A stretch of 48,743 nucleotides of DNA from Bacteroidia bacterium (GTDB lineage Bacteria; Bacteroidota; Bacteroidia; Bacteroidales; Azobacteroidaceae): contig BNXB01000005.1 in the NCBI GenBank assembly GCA_025999255.1, positions 1 to 48,743 of the forward strand, given 5' to 3'. Below are positions 1 to 8,777 of this stretch, one piece after another. Within the stretch, counting starts at the first letter, position 1. Every line of letters begins with the position of its first letter. The notes under the pieces were generated by a model that made no database searches, was not told the DNA's origin, and was given only the letters and a program-made list of their open reading frames with translations. A program made the position numbers and the translations under genes.

Positions 1-23
1 AAAAAGGTTTATTTTTTTTTCCA

Positions 24-1175
24 TTATTCAAAATAATTTAAAACTTTATATCCTCCTTCTTTAAGATAGGCTTCTTTTTTCATTTCCTTGATATCACTAT
101 CCATCATATCTCTTATTAACAATGGTAAAGTATAATATGGTTGCCATTTCAAACGTTCCCTGGCTTTCGTAGAATCTCCAATCAGAAGGTCAACTTCTGT
201 AGGACGGAAATATTGCGGATCTACTTTCACAACAACTTCCCCCATCCTTTTCTGAAAAGATTCATAATAGTGATCCCCAAGTTTTTTATTGAAAACTTTT
301 TTATCAACTGCAACAATCGTACCAATCTCATTGATACCTTCACCGGTAAAATCTACAGTGACTCCTATTTCTTCAAAAGCCATGGCAATAAAATCCCGGA
401 TCGAGGTTGTTATTCCGGTAGAAATGACATAATCGTCCGGTTTGTCCTGTTGCAAAATAAGGTACATTGCCTTGATGTAATCCTTAGCATGTCCCCAATC
501 CCGCTTGCTCGAAAGATTCCCCATATAAACATCTTTCTGCATTCCCAATACAATTCGGGAAACTGCCCGGGTCACCTTCCTGGTAACAAATGTTTCACCC
601 CTTAATGGAGATTCATGATTGAACAGAATACCGTTACTCGCATGCATTCCATAAGCTTCCCTATAATTTACAGTAATCCAGTAAGCATATAATTTAGCAA
701 CTGCATAAGGACTACGAGGATAAAACGGTGTTGTTTCTTTTTGAGGAACCTCCTGTACCAATCCATAAAGTTCGGATGTAGAAGCCTGATAAATACGGGT
801 TTTATCAACCAATCCCAATAAACGTACCGCTTCCAGTATTCTCAGAGTACCCAATCCATCTACATTAGCAGTATATTCCGGAGTATCAAAACTTACCTTA
901 ACATGACTCATTGCCGCCAGATTATATATTTCATCAGGCTTTATCTCCCCGATAATTCCGGTTAAATTCATCGAATCGGTCAAATCTCCATAGTGCAAAA
1001 TCAAATTACGATTTTCCACATGAGGATCCTGATACAAATGATCAATCCTATCGGTATTGAATAAGGATGCACGACGCTTTATTCCATGTACGGTATATCC
1101 TTTTTTTATCAAATATTCGGCCATATAGGCTCCGTCTTGTCCGGTAATCCCGGTTATTAAAGCTACTTTTCCCAT
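24..1175 (-). CDS. gmd: GDP-mannose 4,6-dehydratase
   Basis: Converts GDP-D-mannose to GDP-4-keto-6-deoxymannose, first step of GDP-L-fucose synthesis in the cytoplasm. The N-terminus carries the extended-SDR NAD(P) motif [14 protein letters not shown], and the catalytic YxxxK lies in [29 protein letters not shown] is typical of Gmd. I start at the ATG at 1175 (383 aa, MGKVALITG); a longer frame to 1256 would translate only the upstream repeat into low-complexity sequence. The fcl gene lies just upstream on the same strand, separated by the repeat at 1181-1281, so the two probably form one unit. Identification is very secure. Confidence 0.97.
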   Translation of the reverse strand: MGKVALITGITGQDGAYMAEYLIKKGYTVHGIKRRASLFNTDRIDHLYQDPHVENRNLILHYGDLTDSMNLTGIIGEIKPDEIYNLAAMSHVKVSFDTPEYTANVDGLGTLRILEAVRLLGLVDKTRIYQASTSELYGLVQEVPQKETTPFYPRSPYAVAKLYAYWITVNYREAYGMHASNGILFNHESPLRGETFVTRKVTRAVSRIVLGMQKDVYMGNLSSKRDWGHAKDYIKAMYLILQQDKPDDYVISTGITTSIRDFIAMAFEEIGVTVDFTGEGINEIGTIVAVDKKVFNKKLGDHYYESFQKRMGEVVVKVDPQYFRPTEVDLLIGDSTKARERLKWQPYYTLPLLIRDMMDSDIKEMKKEAYLKEGGYKVLNYFE

Positions 1176-1180
1176 AATCT

Positions 1181-1281
1181 TTGACAATTGACAATTGATA
1201 ATTGACAATTGATAATTGATAATGAATTTATACGCGAAATGGTTATCAATTGTCAATTGTCAATTATCAATTGTCAATTAT
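1181..1281. repeat. Inverted repeat made of 7-bp ATTGAYA units
   Basis: The left arm (1181-1223) is six consecutive 7-bp units of form ATTGACA or ATTGATA. After a 20-nt loop the right arm (1244-1281) has five units in the opposite orientation (TRTCAAT). C/T differences between units would become G-U or A-C pairs in the RNA. The right arm contains the TGA stop codon of fcl, and the left arm ends 5 bp from the gmd start codon. The same unit recurs at 31244-31321. Confidence 0.9.
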
Positions 1282-2344
1282 TTATGTACCATTTATAAAG
1301 TTTATCAATTCCTGTTTCAATATCCATTTTATGTTTCCATCCCAAGCTGTTTAATTTTCTCACATCAGTCAGTTTACGCATGGTTCCATCCGGTTTTTTA
1401 TCATTAAAATAAAAGTCACCTTCAAAGCCGGTAATTCCGGCGATAAGTTCAGCCAAAGCTTTTATGGATATCTCACTCCCCGTACCGACATTGATGTGGG
1501 TATTCCGGATTTCAGTTCCCTGAGGCTTTAAATCTTCAAAGTTAACATTTTCCATGATAAATACACAAGCATCAGCCATTTCTTCACTCCAGAGAAACTC
1601 TCGTAACGGTTTTCCAGTACCCCATATTTCCACCCTGTTAGGTAATATCCCATATTTGGAAAGCGCCGCACGGATTTCCTCTTGTGACGCTTTTCCTGAA
1701 ATATTTTCAACCGGACGTTTATCCATATCATCTACTATTAGCGGCCACTTCTCTTCATGTAACATTTTAGACAGATAAATTTTTCTCAACAAGGCCGGTA
1801 AAACATGCGATTTTTCCAAATCGAAATTATCATTCGGCCCATACAGGTTTGTGGGCATCACGGCAATATAGTTCGTTCCATACTGGATATTATAACTCTC
1901 ACATGTCTTGATTCCTGCAATCTTAGCAATAGCATAAGGTTCATTCGTATATTCCAGAACATCTGTTAACAAACAATCTTCAGGCATCGGTTGAAGAGCT
2001 TCTTTCGGATAAATACAGGTTGAACCTAAAAAAAGCAATTTTTTGACCCGGTTCAGATAAGATGCATGAATCACATTATTTTGAATCATCATATTCTCAT
2101 ATATAAATGACGCCCTGTAAGTATTATTCGCAACAATTCCTCCTACTTTGGCCGCAGCAAGAAACACATAATCCGGTTTTTCCTTCGCAAAGAATTCCAA
2201 TACATCGGACTGATTGGTTAAATCCAATTCCAAATGATTTTTACAAATAAAATTCGAATATCCTTTGGTTCTCAGATTTTTCAATATTGCTGACCCTACT
2301 AATCCGTTATGACCGGCAATATAGATTTTATCTTCTCTACTCAT
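1274..2344 (-). CDS. fcl: GDP-L-fucose synthase
   Basis: NADPH-dependent epimerase/reductase that turns GDP-4-keto-6-deoxymannose into GDP-L-fucose, completing the pathway begun by Gmd. Seen: Rossmann motif IYIAGHNGLVGSAI near the N-terminus, LGSTCIYPKEALQPMPED, catalytic YAIAKIAGIKTCE (YxxxK), and NLYGPNDNFDLEKSHVLPALLRK, all hallmarks of GDP-fucose synthase. Length 356 aa is a little above the E. coli enzyme, with an insert around residues 200-235. It is transcribed first, then gmd. Its stop codon lies inside a 7-bp-unit repeat. GDP-fucose in Bacteroidales feeds capsule and glycoprotein fucosylation. Confidence 0.96.
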   Translation of the reverse strand: MSREDKIYIAGHNGLVGSAILKNLRTKGYSNFICKNHLELDLTNQSDVLEFFAKEKPDYVFLAAAKVGGIVANNTYRASFIYENMMIQNNVIHASYLNRVKKLLFLGSTCIYPKEALQPMPEDCLLTDVLEYTNEPYAIAKIAGIKTCESYNIQYGTNYIAVMPTNLYGPNDNFDLEKSHVLPALLRKIYLSKMLHEEKWPLIVDDMDKRPVENISGKASQEEIRAALSKYGILPNRVEIWGTGKPLREFLWSEEMADACVFIMENVNFEDLKPQGTEIRNTHINVGTGSEISIKALAELIAGITGFEGDFYFNDKKPDGTMRKLTDVRKLNSLGWKHKMDIETGIDKLYKWYINN

Positions 2345-2432
2345 AATACTTATATTTTTCCGTAGAAACTTAAAATTTTAAGCCCCTGTCATAAATAAAC
2401 GTTAAATTTAACTTTTTGTTGCTGAAAATTAT

Positions 2433-2440
2433 TACATTTG
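2433..2440 (+). promoter_or_regulatory. Candidate -7 promoter element TACATTTG
   Basis: TACATTTG matches the Bacteroidota -7 consensus TAnnTTTG exactly and lies 31 bp before the start of the YhcH-like gene. No good TTTG is seen at the expected -33 spacing, although the region is T-rich. It would drive the YhcH-like gene and possibly glgB. Confidence 0.5.
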
Positions 2441-2471
2441 TAACAATTAATCAAATAATATTATATTCATT

Positions 2472-2921
2472 ATGATCATCGATTCATTAGAAAACAGCGC
2501 TCTGTATGAGCAAATAAACCCTCACTTCAAACAAGCGTTCGATTATATCAAGTCCCTTGATTTTTCGAAAGTAGAGCCGGATAAAGTGATTTTAAAAGAT
2601 GATGCACTAATCGTAAACATCAACGAATCCAAATTAAAGTTGTCTTCTGATGCTAAACTGGAAGTACACAACAAATACATTGATATCCAAGTACCGCTCT
2701 CTTGCGAAGAATCTTTCGGATGGAAACGCCGAAGCGAGTGCAAAGATATTACTTCTCCTTTTAATTCCGAAAAGGATATTGAATTCTATGGAGATATTCC
2801 TACCACATATTTCACTCTCTATCCCGGAGAATTTGTAGTTTTCTTTCCGGAAGATGCACATGCTCCCTGTGTAGGCGAAGGGAATATTAAAAAAATTATT
2901 GTAAAAGTAACCGTGCAATAA
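2472..2921 (+). CDS. YhcH/YjgK/YiaL family protein
   Basis: A 149-aa cupin-like protein of the DUF386/YhcH-YjgK-YiaL family, implicated in sugar (including sialic acid) handling in Enterobacteria; the exact reaction is unknown here. Family features seen: the N-terminal helix around FKQAFDYIKSLDF, VHNKYIDIQVPLSCEESFGW (typical xHRxyiDIqy-like segment), and near the C-terminus the cupin-type stretch FVVFFPEDAHAPCVGEG followed by IKKIIVKV, with conserved H and D residues likely binding metal. It lies 12 bp upstream of glgB, so the two are probably co-transcribed. Family assignment is firm, substrate unknown. Confidence 0.9.
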   Translation: MIIDSLENSALYEQINPHFKQAFDYIKSLDFSKVEPDKVILKDDALIVNINESKLKLSSDAKLEVHNKYIDIQVPLSCEESFGWKRRSECKDITSPFNSEKDIEFYGDIPTTYFTLYPGEFVVFFPEDAHAPCVGEGNIKKIIVKVTVQ

Positions 2922-2933
2922 AAAATCGAACTC

Positions 2934-4943
2934 ATGAATATAGTCCGGAATGATCCATGGCTCAAGCCATACGAAAACGCTATTAAGGGACGCTACGCAT
3001 ATTTCAGGGATAAAGAGATTCAACTCACCCGAAACGGGGAAATGAGCCTCGACAGCTTTGCCTCCGGGTATCTTTATTTTGGACTACATTCCTCGAATAA
3101 TGGCTGGGTATTCCGGGAATGGGCTCCTAATGCCGCTGCAATATATCTGATAGGGACATTCAATGATTGGCAGGAGCGTGAAGAGTACAAATTAGAACCC
3201 ATAGGAAATGGCGCCTGGGAGATTAAACTGCCTCAACAAGCCCTTCATCATGGAGACCTGTACAAACTGATGATGCACTGGAACGGAGGACAAGGAGAAC
3301 GTATTCCGGCCTGGTGTCGCCGGGTCATTCAGGATGAAAATACATTCATCTTCAGCGCCCAGGTCTGGAGTCCGGAACAGCCATACCAATTCAAAAACAA
3401 GCAATTCAAACCGGATACTTCCCCTCTCCTTATTTACGAATGTCATATAGGCATGGCTACAGAACAGGAGAAAGTAGGATCTTACCAAGAATTCAGAGAG
3501 AATGTATTGCCCCGGATTGCCAATGAGGGGTATAACGCTATCCAGATTATGGCAATACAGGAACACCCTTATTACGGATCGTTCGGTTACCATGTTTCAA
3601 GCTTTTTTGCCGCATCTTCCCGTTTCGGAACTCCTGATGAATTGAAAGAACTTATCGATACGGCTCATTCCATGGGAATCGCCGTTATCATGGATATTGT
3701 ACATTCGCACGCAGTAAAAAATGAAGTAGAAGGACTTGGACGATTTGACGGATCTTATGATTTGTATTTTCATAACAATGAACGCCGGATACACTCAGCC
3801 TGGGATTCACTATGTTTCGATTATGGAAAGGACTCTGTGTTACATTTCCTTTTATCCAATTGTAAATTCTGGCTTGAAGAATACCGTTTCGATGGATTTC
3901 GCTTTGATGGCGTCACCTCTATGCTTTATTACAGTCACGGGCTGGGAGAAGATTTTTCCAACTATGGAGACTACTACAACGGTCATCAGGATGCAGATGC
4001 CATCTGTTATCTTACTCTGGCTAACCGGCTTATTCATGAAGTCAACCCTCATGCAATCACAATAGCCGAAGAAGTCAGTGGAATGCCCGGTCTTGCCGCT
4101 AAAATTAATGATGGCGGTTATGGCTTTGATTACCGGATGGCTATGAATATTCCCGATTTCTGGATTAAAACCCTGAAAGAGAAAAAAGATCAGGACTGGC
4201 ACCCTACAGCAATCTGGTGGGAAACAACCAACCGCCGGAGCGATGAAAAAACAATCAGTTATGCCGAAAGCCATGATCAAGCCCTGGTAGGCGATAAAAC
4301 CATTATTTTCTGGTTGGCGGATGCAGCCATGTATTGGCATATGAGTAAAAATGACGATGATCTGATCATTAACAGAAGCATTGCTCTACATAAAATAATC
4401 CGGCTGGTAACTGTATCCACTATCAATGGCGGGTACCTTAATTTCATGGGAAATGAATTCGGACATCCCGAATGGATCGATTTTCCACGAAACGATAACG
4501 GCTGGTCCTACAAATATGCCCGCCGACAATGGAGCCTGGTTGACAACAGAAATTTAAAATACCATTATCTTGGTGATTTCGATAAAGCAATACTCTCTCT
4601 CATCAGAAGTATAAGTAATTTCCAGGATTTGCCAATCATAAAAATCTGGGATAACGATGGAGATCAGGTATTGGCTTTTCAACGAAACGAACTGATTTTT
4701 ATCTTTAATTTCAATCCCGAAAAATCTTTTACGGACTATGGTATATTAGTTCCTAAAGGTAAATATCAAACAATCCTGGATTCCGATAGTCCCGAATTCG
4801 GAGGATTCAGTCGTATTGATGACAATATGGTATATTCAACCCATTTCGATCCGTTATATAAAAGCGAAAATAAAGAATGGTTGAAATTGTATTTACCATC
4901 AAGGACAGCGATAGTTTTGAAAGGGAGTTACAAGGAGTTATAA
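2934..4943 (+). CDS. glgB: 1,4-alpha-glucan branching enzyme (GH13)
   Basis: Introduces alpha-1,6 branches into glycogen. Order: N-terminal CBM48 (about 45-150), GH13 barrel (about 165-530), C-terminal beta domain. Catalytic residues visible: nucleophile D325 in FRFDGVTSML, acid/base E379 in AEEVSGMP, and D448 in AESHDQALVGD. The wording of these motifs (FRFDGVTSMLYY, AESHDQALVGDKT, WLADAAMYWHMS) matches the eukaryotic GBE1-like class rather than the E. coli GlgB class, which is known in Bacteroidota. The last residues GSYKEL and the TAA stop are encoded by the 10-bp repeat at 4921-4980. No other glycogen genes are in the window. Confidence 0.95.
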   Translation: MNIVRNDPWLKPYENAIKGRYAYFRDKEIQLTRNGEMSLDSFASGYLYFGLHSSNNGWVFREWAPNAAAIYLIGTFNDWQEREEYKLEPIGNGAWEIKLPQQALHHGDLYKLMMHWNGGQGERIPAWCRRVIQDENTFIFSAQVWSPEQPYQFKNKQFKPDTSPLLIYECHIGMATEQEKVGSYQEFRENVLPRIANEGYNAIQIMAIQEHPYYGSFGYHVSSFFAASSRFGTPDELKELIDTAHSMGIAVIMDIVHSHAVKNEVEGLGRFDGSYDLYFHNNERRIHSAWDSLCFDYGKDSVLHFLLSNCKFWLEEYRFDGFRFDGVTSMLYYSHGLGEDFSNYGDYYNGHQDADAICYLTLANRLIHEVNPHAITIAEEVSGMPGLAAKINDGGYGFDYRMAMNIPDFWIKTLKEKKDQDWHPTAIWWETTNRRSDEKTISYAESHDQALVGDKTIIFWLADAAMYWHMSKNDDDLIINRSIALHKIIRLVTVSTINGGYLNFMGNEFGHPEWIDFPRNDNGWSYKYARRQWSLVDNRNLKYHYLGDFDKAILSLIRSISNFQDLPIIKIWDNDGDQVLAFQRNELIFIFNFNPEKSFTDYGILVPKGKYQTILDSDSPEFGGFSRIDDNMVYSTHFDPLYKSENKEWLKLYLPSRTAIVLKGSYKEL

Positions 4944-4980
4944 GAAGTTACAAGGAGTTACAAGGAGTTAAAGGGAGTTA
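4921..4980 (+). repeat. Six 10-bp tandem units AAGGAGTTAC
   Basis: Six consecutive units, each exactly 10 bp, with consensus (A/C)AAGGAGTTA and few substitutions. The first two units encode the end of GlgB and its stop codon. The same 10-bp unit occurs at 41611-41680 and, as an inverted pair of arrays, at 44937-45080. Confidence 0.9.
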
Positions 4981-4993
4981 AAGGAATATGTAG

Positions 4994-5012
4994 GGGCGAA
5001 CTGCGTTCGCCC
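4994..5012. repeat. GGGCGAAC hairpin
   Basis: A perfect 8-bp stem, GGGCGAAC and GTTCGCCC, with a 3-nt loop TGC, preceded by TGTAG. It resembles dispersed palindromes of the type GTAGGGGCGA...TCGCCC seen in several bacterial genomes. It is followed by A residues, not T, so it is not a good terminator for glgB. Confidence 0.7.
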
Positions 5013-5033
5013 AAAAACGAATTTACAAAAAAA

Positions 5034-5057
5034 TTTAATTTTTTAATTTTTTAATTA
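5034..5057 (+). repeat. Three 8-bp units TTTAATTT before manA
   Basis: TTTAATTT is repeated three times in exact 8-bp register (third unit TTTAATTA), ending 2 bp before the manA start codon, so it forms the leader of manA where a ribosome would bind. Confidence 0.7.
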
Positions 5058-5059
5058 TA

Positions 5060-6034
5060 ATGTTATATCCATTAATATTCGAACCCATCCTCAAACCCAT
5101 CATCTGGGGAGGAGACCAAATTTGTATTTTCAAAGATATAAAACCCCAACAACAAGGAATCGGTGAAAGTTGGGAAATTTCCGACGTAGAGAACAACGTT
5201 TCAATCGTCGCTAACGGAAATTTAGAAGGAAAAAACCTGGACTATTTAATCGCTACCTACAAGGAAAAATTGCTTGGTCGGAAAGTAATGGAGCATTTTG
5301 GCACTACATTCCCGTTACTGATTAAATTTATCGATGCACGCGACGCTTTGTCAATCCAGGTACATCCGGACGATAAACTAGCCAAGATACGCCATAATTC
5401 TTTTGGGAAAACCGAAATGTGGTATTTAATTGATTGCACCCCGGGAGCATTTCTCTATTCGGGATTTGCCGAACAGCTTTCTCCTGACGGCTATGTAAAA
5501 AGCCTCGAAGAGGATACCTTTACCGATTATCTTGATAAACATGAAGTCAAGCCGGGAGATGTTTTTTTCCTTCCTGCAGGACGGGTACATGCTATCGGAG
5601 CCGGATGTTTTATTGCAGAAATCCAGCAAACTTCCAATATTACCTATCGCATTTATGATTACAACCGGAAGGATGCCCAAGGTAACCCCAGGGAATTACA
5701 CACCAAATTGGCAAAAGACGCTATTGATTACAAAATATATCCGGATCACAGATTAAATTATACTCCACGCAAAAATGAAGTACAAAATCTGGTTACCTGC
5801 CCGTATTTCACGACAAATCTGATCGACACGAATCAAGAGGAAATCAGGAATCTGGAAAAACGGGATTCTTTTACAATTTACATCTGTATGGAAGGACAAC
5901 TGTCACTAACCGACAATAACGGTTTTTCCATCAACATCAAACAAGGGCAAACAGTATTGATTCCTGCAGAATGTAAGAAAATCACATTAGTTCCGGAAAA
6001 CAATTGCAAGCTATTAGAAAGTTATATAGATTGA
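5060..6034 (+). CDS. manA: Mannose-6-phosphate isomerase, class I
   Basis: Zinc enzyme that interconverts fructose-6-phosphate and mannose-6-phosphate. At 324 aa it is the short Gram-positive/Bacteroidota form. Seen: PIIWGGDQI near the N-terminus, the metal-binding core RDALSIQVHPDDKLA followed by GKTEMWYLIDC (Q, H and E ligands), and LPAGRVHAIGAGCFIAEIQQ with the distal His. The C-terminal cupin half ends at ISINIKQGQTVLIPAEC. Its product is the precursor of GDP-mannose, which Gmd and Fcl in this window turn into GDP-fucose, although it is on the other strand. It converges with thrA through a shared terminator. Confidence 0.95.
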   Translation: MLYPLIFEPILKPIIWGGDQICIFKDIKPQQQGIGESWEISDVENNVSIVANGNLEGKNLDYLIATYKEKLLGRKVMEHFGTTFPLLIKFIDARDALSIQVHPDDKLAKIRHNSFGKTEMWYLIDCTPGAFLYSGFAEQLSPDGYVKSLEEDTFTDYLDKHEVKPGDVFFLPAGRVHAIGAGCFIAEIQQTSNITYRIYDYNRKDAQGNPRELHTKLAKDAIDYKIYPDHRLNYTPRKNEVQNLVTCPYFTTNLIDTNQEEIRNLEKRDSFTIYICMEGQLSLTDNNGFSINIKQGQTVLIPAECKKITLVPENNCKLLESYID

Positions 6035-6056
6035 AAATGAAGGATTTCCTTCATTT
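6035..6056. terminator. Bidirectional terminator between manA and thrA
   Basis: Perfect 9-bp stem, AAATGAAGG and CCTTCATTT, with loop ATTT, flanked by A residues on the left and T residues on the right, filling the 20-bp gap between the two convergent stop codons. Its right arm overlaps the thrA stop codon. The shape suits termination of both transcripts. Confidence 0.75.
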
Positions 6057-8493
6057 ACCTGATATTAGCAATACTGATAATATCGGCAAATACTCCGGCT
6101 GCCGTCACACTGGCTCCGGCGCCATATCCCTTGATAATCATCGGATATTCGTTGTAACGCTCGGTTGTAATCAGGATGATATTATTGCTCCCTTCCAGTT
6201 CGTAAAAAGGATGTGTCCTATCTACTTCCTGCAAACCGACTTCACAAATTCCTTTCTCCATCTGCGCTACAAAACGGAATTTTTTCCCTTCGGATTCCAG
6301 TTTCTTACGTTTATCTTCAAATTCAGCATCCAACTCAGGAACCATTTTCCAGAAATCGTCCAGCGAACCATGGAAATATTTATCCGGGACAAATAAATTT
6401 TTCTTTACATCCTGTTGTTCGACAGCATATCCGGCTTCCCTGGAAAGGATAACCAATTTCCGGATAACATCTGTTCCGCTGAGGTCAATCCTCGGATCCG
6501 GCTCTGAATATCCGGCTTCTTTAGCCATTTGTATTGCTCTGCTTAATGGAATATCCACTCCGATAGTATTAAAAATAAAATTAAGTGTACCGGAAAGTAC
6601 CGCCTGTAACTTCAATATTTTATCTCCGCTGTTAATCAACGCATTCATCGTATTGATGATAGGTAACCCGGCGCCTACATTCGTTTCAAACAAATATTTG
6701 ATACCATATTTCCTGGAAATGGTTTTCAATTCCGAATATGTTTCATAGTTTGATGATGCGGCAATTTTATTTGCAGTTACTACGGAAACGTTATTGGAGA
6801 TCAAATCTTTGTAAAGATTAGCAATAGCCGGACTGGCCGTACAATCCACAAAAACCGAATTAAAAATATTCATTTCTTCAATCTTTTTGTAAAGCAATTC
6901 AGTAGAAGAATTTTCTCCCTCCGTCTTCAGGATCTCGACATAATTGGACAAATCAATTCCCTGACGGTTATATACCGCCCGTTTGGAATTAGCAATTCCG
7001 ACCACTCTGATTTGAAGACTGTTTTGCTCCATCAATTTAGGCTGCTGTAGTCTGATTTGTTCCAGTAAACTTTTACCCACAGTTCCTATACCAATCAGGA
7101 ATATATTCAATACCTGATACTGGGAAAGGAAAAACGAATCGTGGATAGCGTTTAAAGCCTTACGTAAATATTGTTTTTTAATGACAAACGAAATATTTGT
7201 TTCCGAAGCTCCCTGTGCACAGGCAATAACACTGATCCCACTCCGGCCAAGAGTCCCGAACAATTTTCCGGCAATACCGGGAGTACGTTTCATATTTTCG
7301 CCTACAATAGCCACAGTTGCCAGGTCTTTTTCAGGCTTGACATCGTTAATTTCACCCTGTTGTATTTCATGGGCAAACTCATCTTTCAATACTTTAACGG
7401 AAAGTTCTGCGTCTGCATTCCTGACGGCAAAAGAGGTCGTATTTTCAGAAGAAGCCTGGGATACCATAAATACACTGATACCATTTTTAGCCAATGCACG
7501 GAATATACGATAATTGACTCCTATCACACCGACCATACCAAGTCCTTGCACCGTAATCAAACAGGTATCATCAATCGAAGAAATTCCTTTGATAGATGAT
7601 CTGCCTCCGTTACTTTTTTCTTTGGTAATCAAGGTTCCGGCACCTTCGGAATTAAAAGTATTCTTAATCCGGATAGGAATATTTTTATGATAGGCCGGAT
7701 AAATAGTCGGAGGATAAATCACCTTTGCTCCGAAATTCGAAAGCTCCATCGCTTCAATATAACTCAAACGATCAATCACATAAGCATTACTGATAACCCG
7801 CGGATCCGCTGTCATAAAGCCATCTACATCCGTCCAGATTTCCAGAACGGAAGCATTTAAAGCCGATGCCAGGATGGAAGCGGTATAATCCGATCCTCCC
7901 CTACCCAAATTGGTTACTTCTCCGGTATCCCGGCTGGATGAAATAAATCCGGGTACCACAGATACCCGAGGTAAATCGGATAGTTCTTCTTCAAGAAGCT
8001 TATTGGTCAGTTCAAAATCAACAATATGTTTATGAAACTGGTTTTCTGTTTTAATAAACTTACGGGCATCAAACAACTTCGCCCCATCAATTACATGACT
8101 GACAATCAACGAAGAAATTCGCTCGCCATAACTGACAATGATATCGGACGTTTTCTGCGAAAGATCCTGAATCAAAAATACCCCTTTGAATATATTTCCC
8201 AATTCATCAAGCAAACCGATTACCTCTTTCAGAACAAATTGACGGCATGACGGATCCGGAACGGCACCCTCCACCACTTCAATATGACGGCTTACCATAG
8301 AATTGAATTCTTTCTCATAAGAGTAATCTCCTTGCGAAGCCATTCGAGCGGTATTCAACAACTGGTCGGTAACACCTCCCAAAGCCGACACAACTACGAT
8401 AACCTGCTCATCTACAGCTTCAACAATTCGCTTAACTTCCAACATACAAGCGAAGGTTCCTACGGAAGAACCGCCGAATTTCATGATCTTCAT
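6055..8493 (-). CDS. thrA: Bifunctional aspartate kinase / homoserine dehydrogenase
   Basis: Catalyses the first and third steps of threonine/methionine synthesis from aspartate. The 812 aa hold an N-terminal aspartokinase (MKIMKFGGSSVG; FISSSRDTGEVTNLGRGGSDYTA), two ACT regulatory domains (about residues 310-460, with LGMVGVIGV and IAGKLFGTLGRSGISV), and a C-terminal homoserine dehydrogenase (NIFLIGIGTVGKSL as NADP site, VLSGTLNFIFN, GYSEPDPRIDLSGTDVIRK). The ACT domains imply feedback control by threonine. No thrB or thrC follows; it is a lone gene converging on manA. Homoserine kinase and threonine synthase must lie elsewhere. Confidence 0.96.
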   Translation of the reverse strand: MKIMKFGGSSVGTFACMLEVKRIVEAVDEQVIVVVSALGGVTDQLLNTARMASQGDYSYEKEFNSMVSRHIEVVEGAVPDPSCRQFVLKEVIGLLDELGNIFKGVFLIQDLSQKTSDIIVSYGERISSLIVSHVIDGAKLFDARKFIKTENQFHKHIVDFELTNKLLEEELSDLPRVSVVPGFISSSRDTGEVTNLGRGGSDYTASILASALNASVLEIWTDVDGFMTADPRVISNAYVIDRLSYIEAMELSNFGAKVIYPPTIYPAYHKNIPIRIKNTFNSEGAGTLITKEKSNGGRSSIKGISSIDDTCLITVQGLGMVGVIGVNYRIFRALAKNGISVFMVSQASSENTTSFAVRNADAELSVKVLKDEFAHEIQQGEINDVKPEKDLATVAIVGENMKRTPGIAGKLFGTLGRSGISVIACAQGASETNISFVIKKQYLRKALNAIHDSFFLSQYQVLNIFLIGIGTVGKSLLEQIRLQQPKLMEQNSLQIRVVGIANSKRAVYNRQGIDLSNYVEILKTEGENSSTELLYKKIEEMNIFNSVFVDCTASPAIANLYKDLISNNVSVVTANKIAASSNYETYSELKTISRKYGIKYLFETNVGAGLPIINTMNALINSGDKILKLQAVLSGTLNFIFNTIGVDIPLSRAIQMAKEAGYSEPDPRIDLSGTDVIRKLVILSREAGYAVEQQDVKKNLFVPDKYFHGSLDDFWKMVPELDAEFEDKRKKLESEGKKFRFVAQMEKGICEVGLQEVDRTHPFYELEGSNNIILITTERYNEYPMIIKGYGAGASVTAAGVFADIISIANIR

Positions 8494-8520
8494 CGACAGA
8501 ATAAATTTATTTTATGGCTA

Positions 8521-8551
8521 CAAAAGTAGATTAAAATATTCGATTTTCAAG
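8521..8551 (-). promoter_or_regulatory. Candidate thrA promoter
   Basis: On the minus strand, CTTG at 8548-8551 is followed by 19 nt and then TACTTTTG (8521-8528), an exact TAnnTTTG -7 element with a one-mismatch -33, giving a leader of about 20 nt. No leader peptide rich in Thr or Ile codons fits in so short a leader. Confidence 0.6.
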
Positions 8552-8777
8552 CACGAGAAAATAAAAATCAAAACCATGTTTGAAAATTACGTTATCGGGA
8601 TCGAGTCGATGACGTAAAACTTCTCAAAACAAAAAATTATATTACTCATACTTGAGTAAGATCAAAGATGGAGCTTTTCTCTTTAAGATCAACGACTGCT
8701 ACGCATGTGATACCTTAGCTCTATTCACATTGTCTATCGTTTTTCCTGTTATTCTTGCGTTTTCTACAATACAATTA

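Noticed and set aside
24..1256. Longer gmd frame with 27 extra N-terminal residues
   Set aside because: The extra residues are a translation of the 7-bp repeat; the ATG at 1175 gives the usual Gmd N-terminus.
1181..1281. CRISPR array
   Set aside because: Units are contiguous 7-mers without spacers, and there are no cas genes anywhere in the window.
4994..5012. Intrinsic terminator for glgB
   Set aside because: The stem is good, but it is followed by A residues instead of a T-run on the plus strand, and the minus strand has no gene to terminate.
7171..7599. Plus-strand frames of 110-142 aa opposite thrA
   Set aside because: Antisense of the well-conserved ACT region of thrA, with no recognisable protein features.
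8494..8551. Threonine/isoleucine leader-peptide attenuator before thrA
   Set aside because: The leader implied by the promoter is only about 20 nt, with no room for a leader peptide or hairpins.
8494..8777. Possible copy of the tRNA-Val 3' end marking the far side of the island
   Set aside because: I compared the acceptor/T-arm sequence by eye with the thrA upstream region and found no match longer than a few bases.
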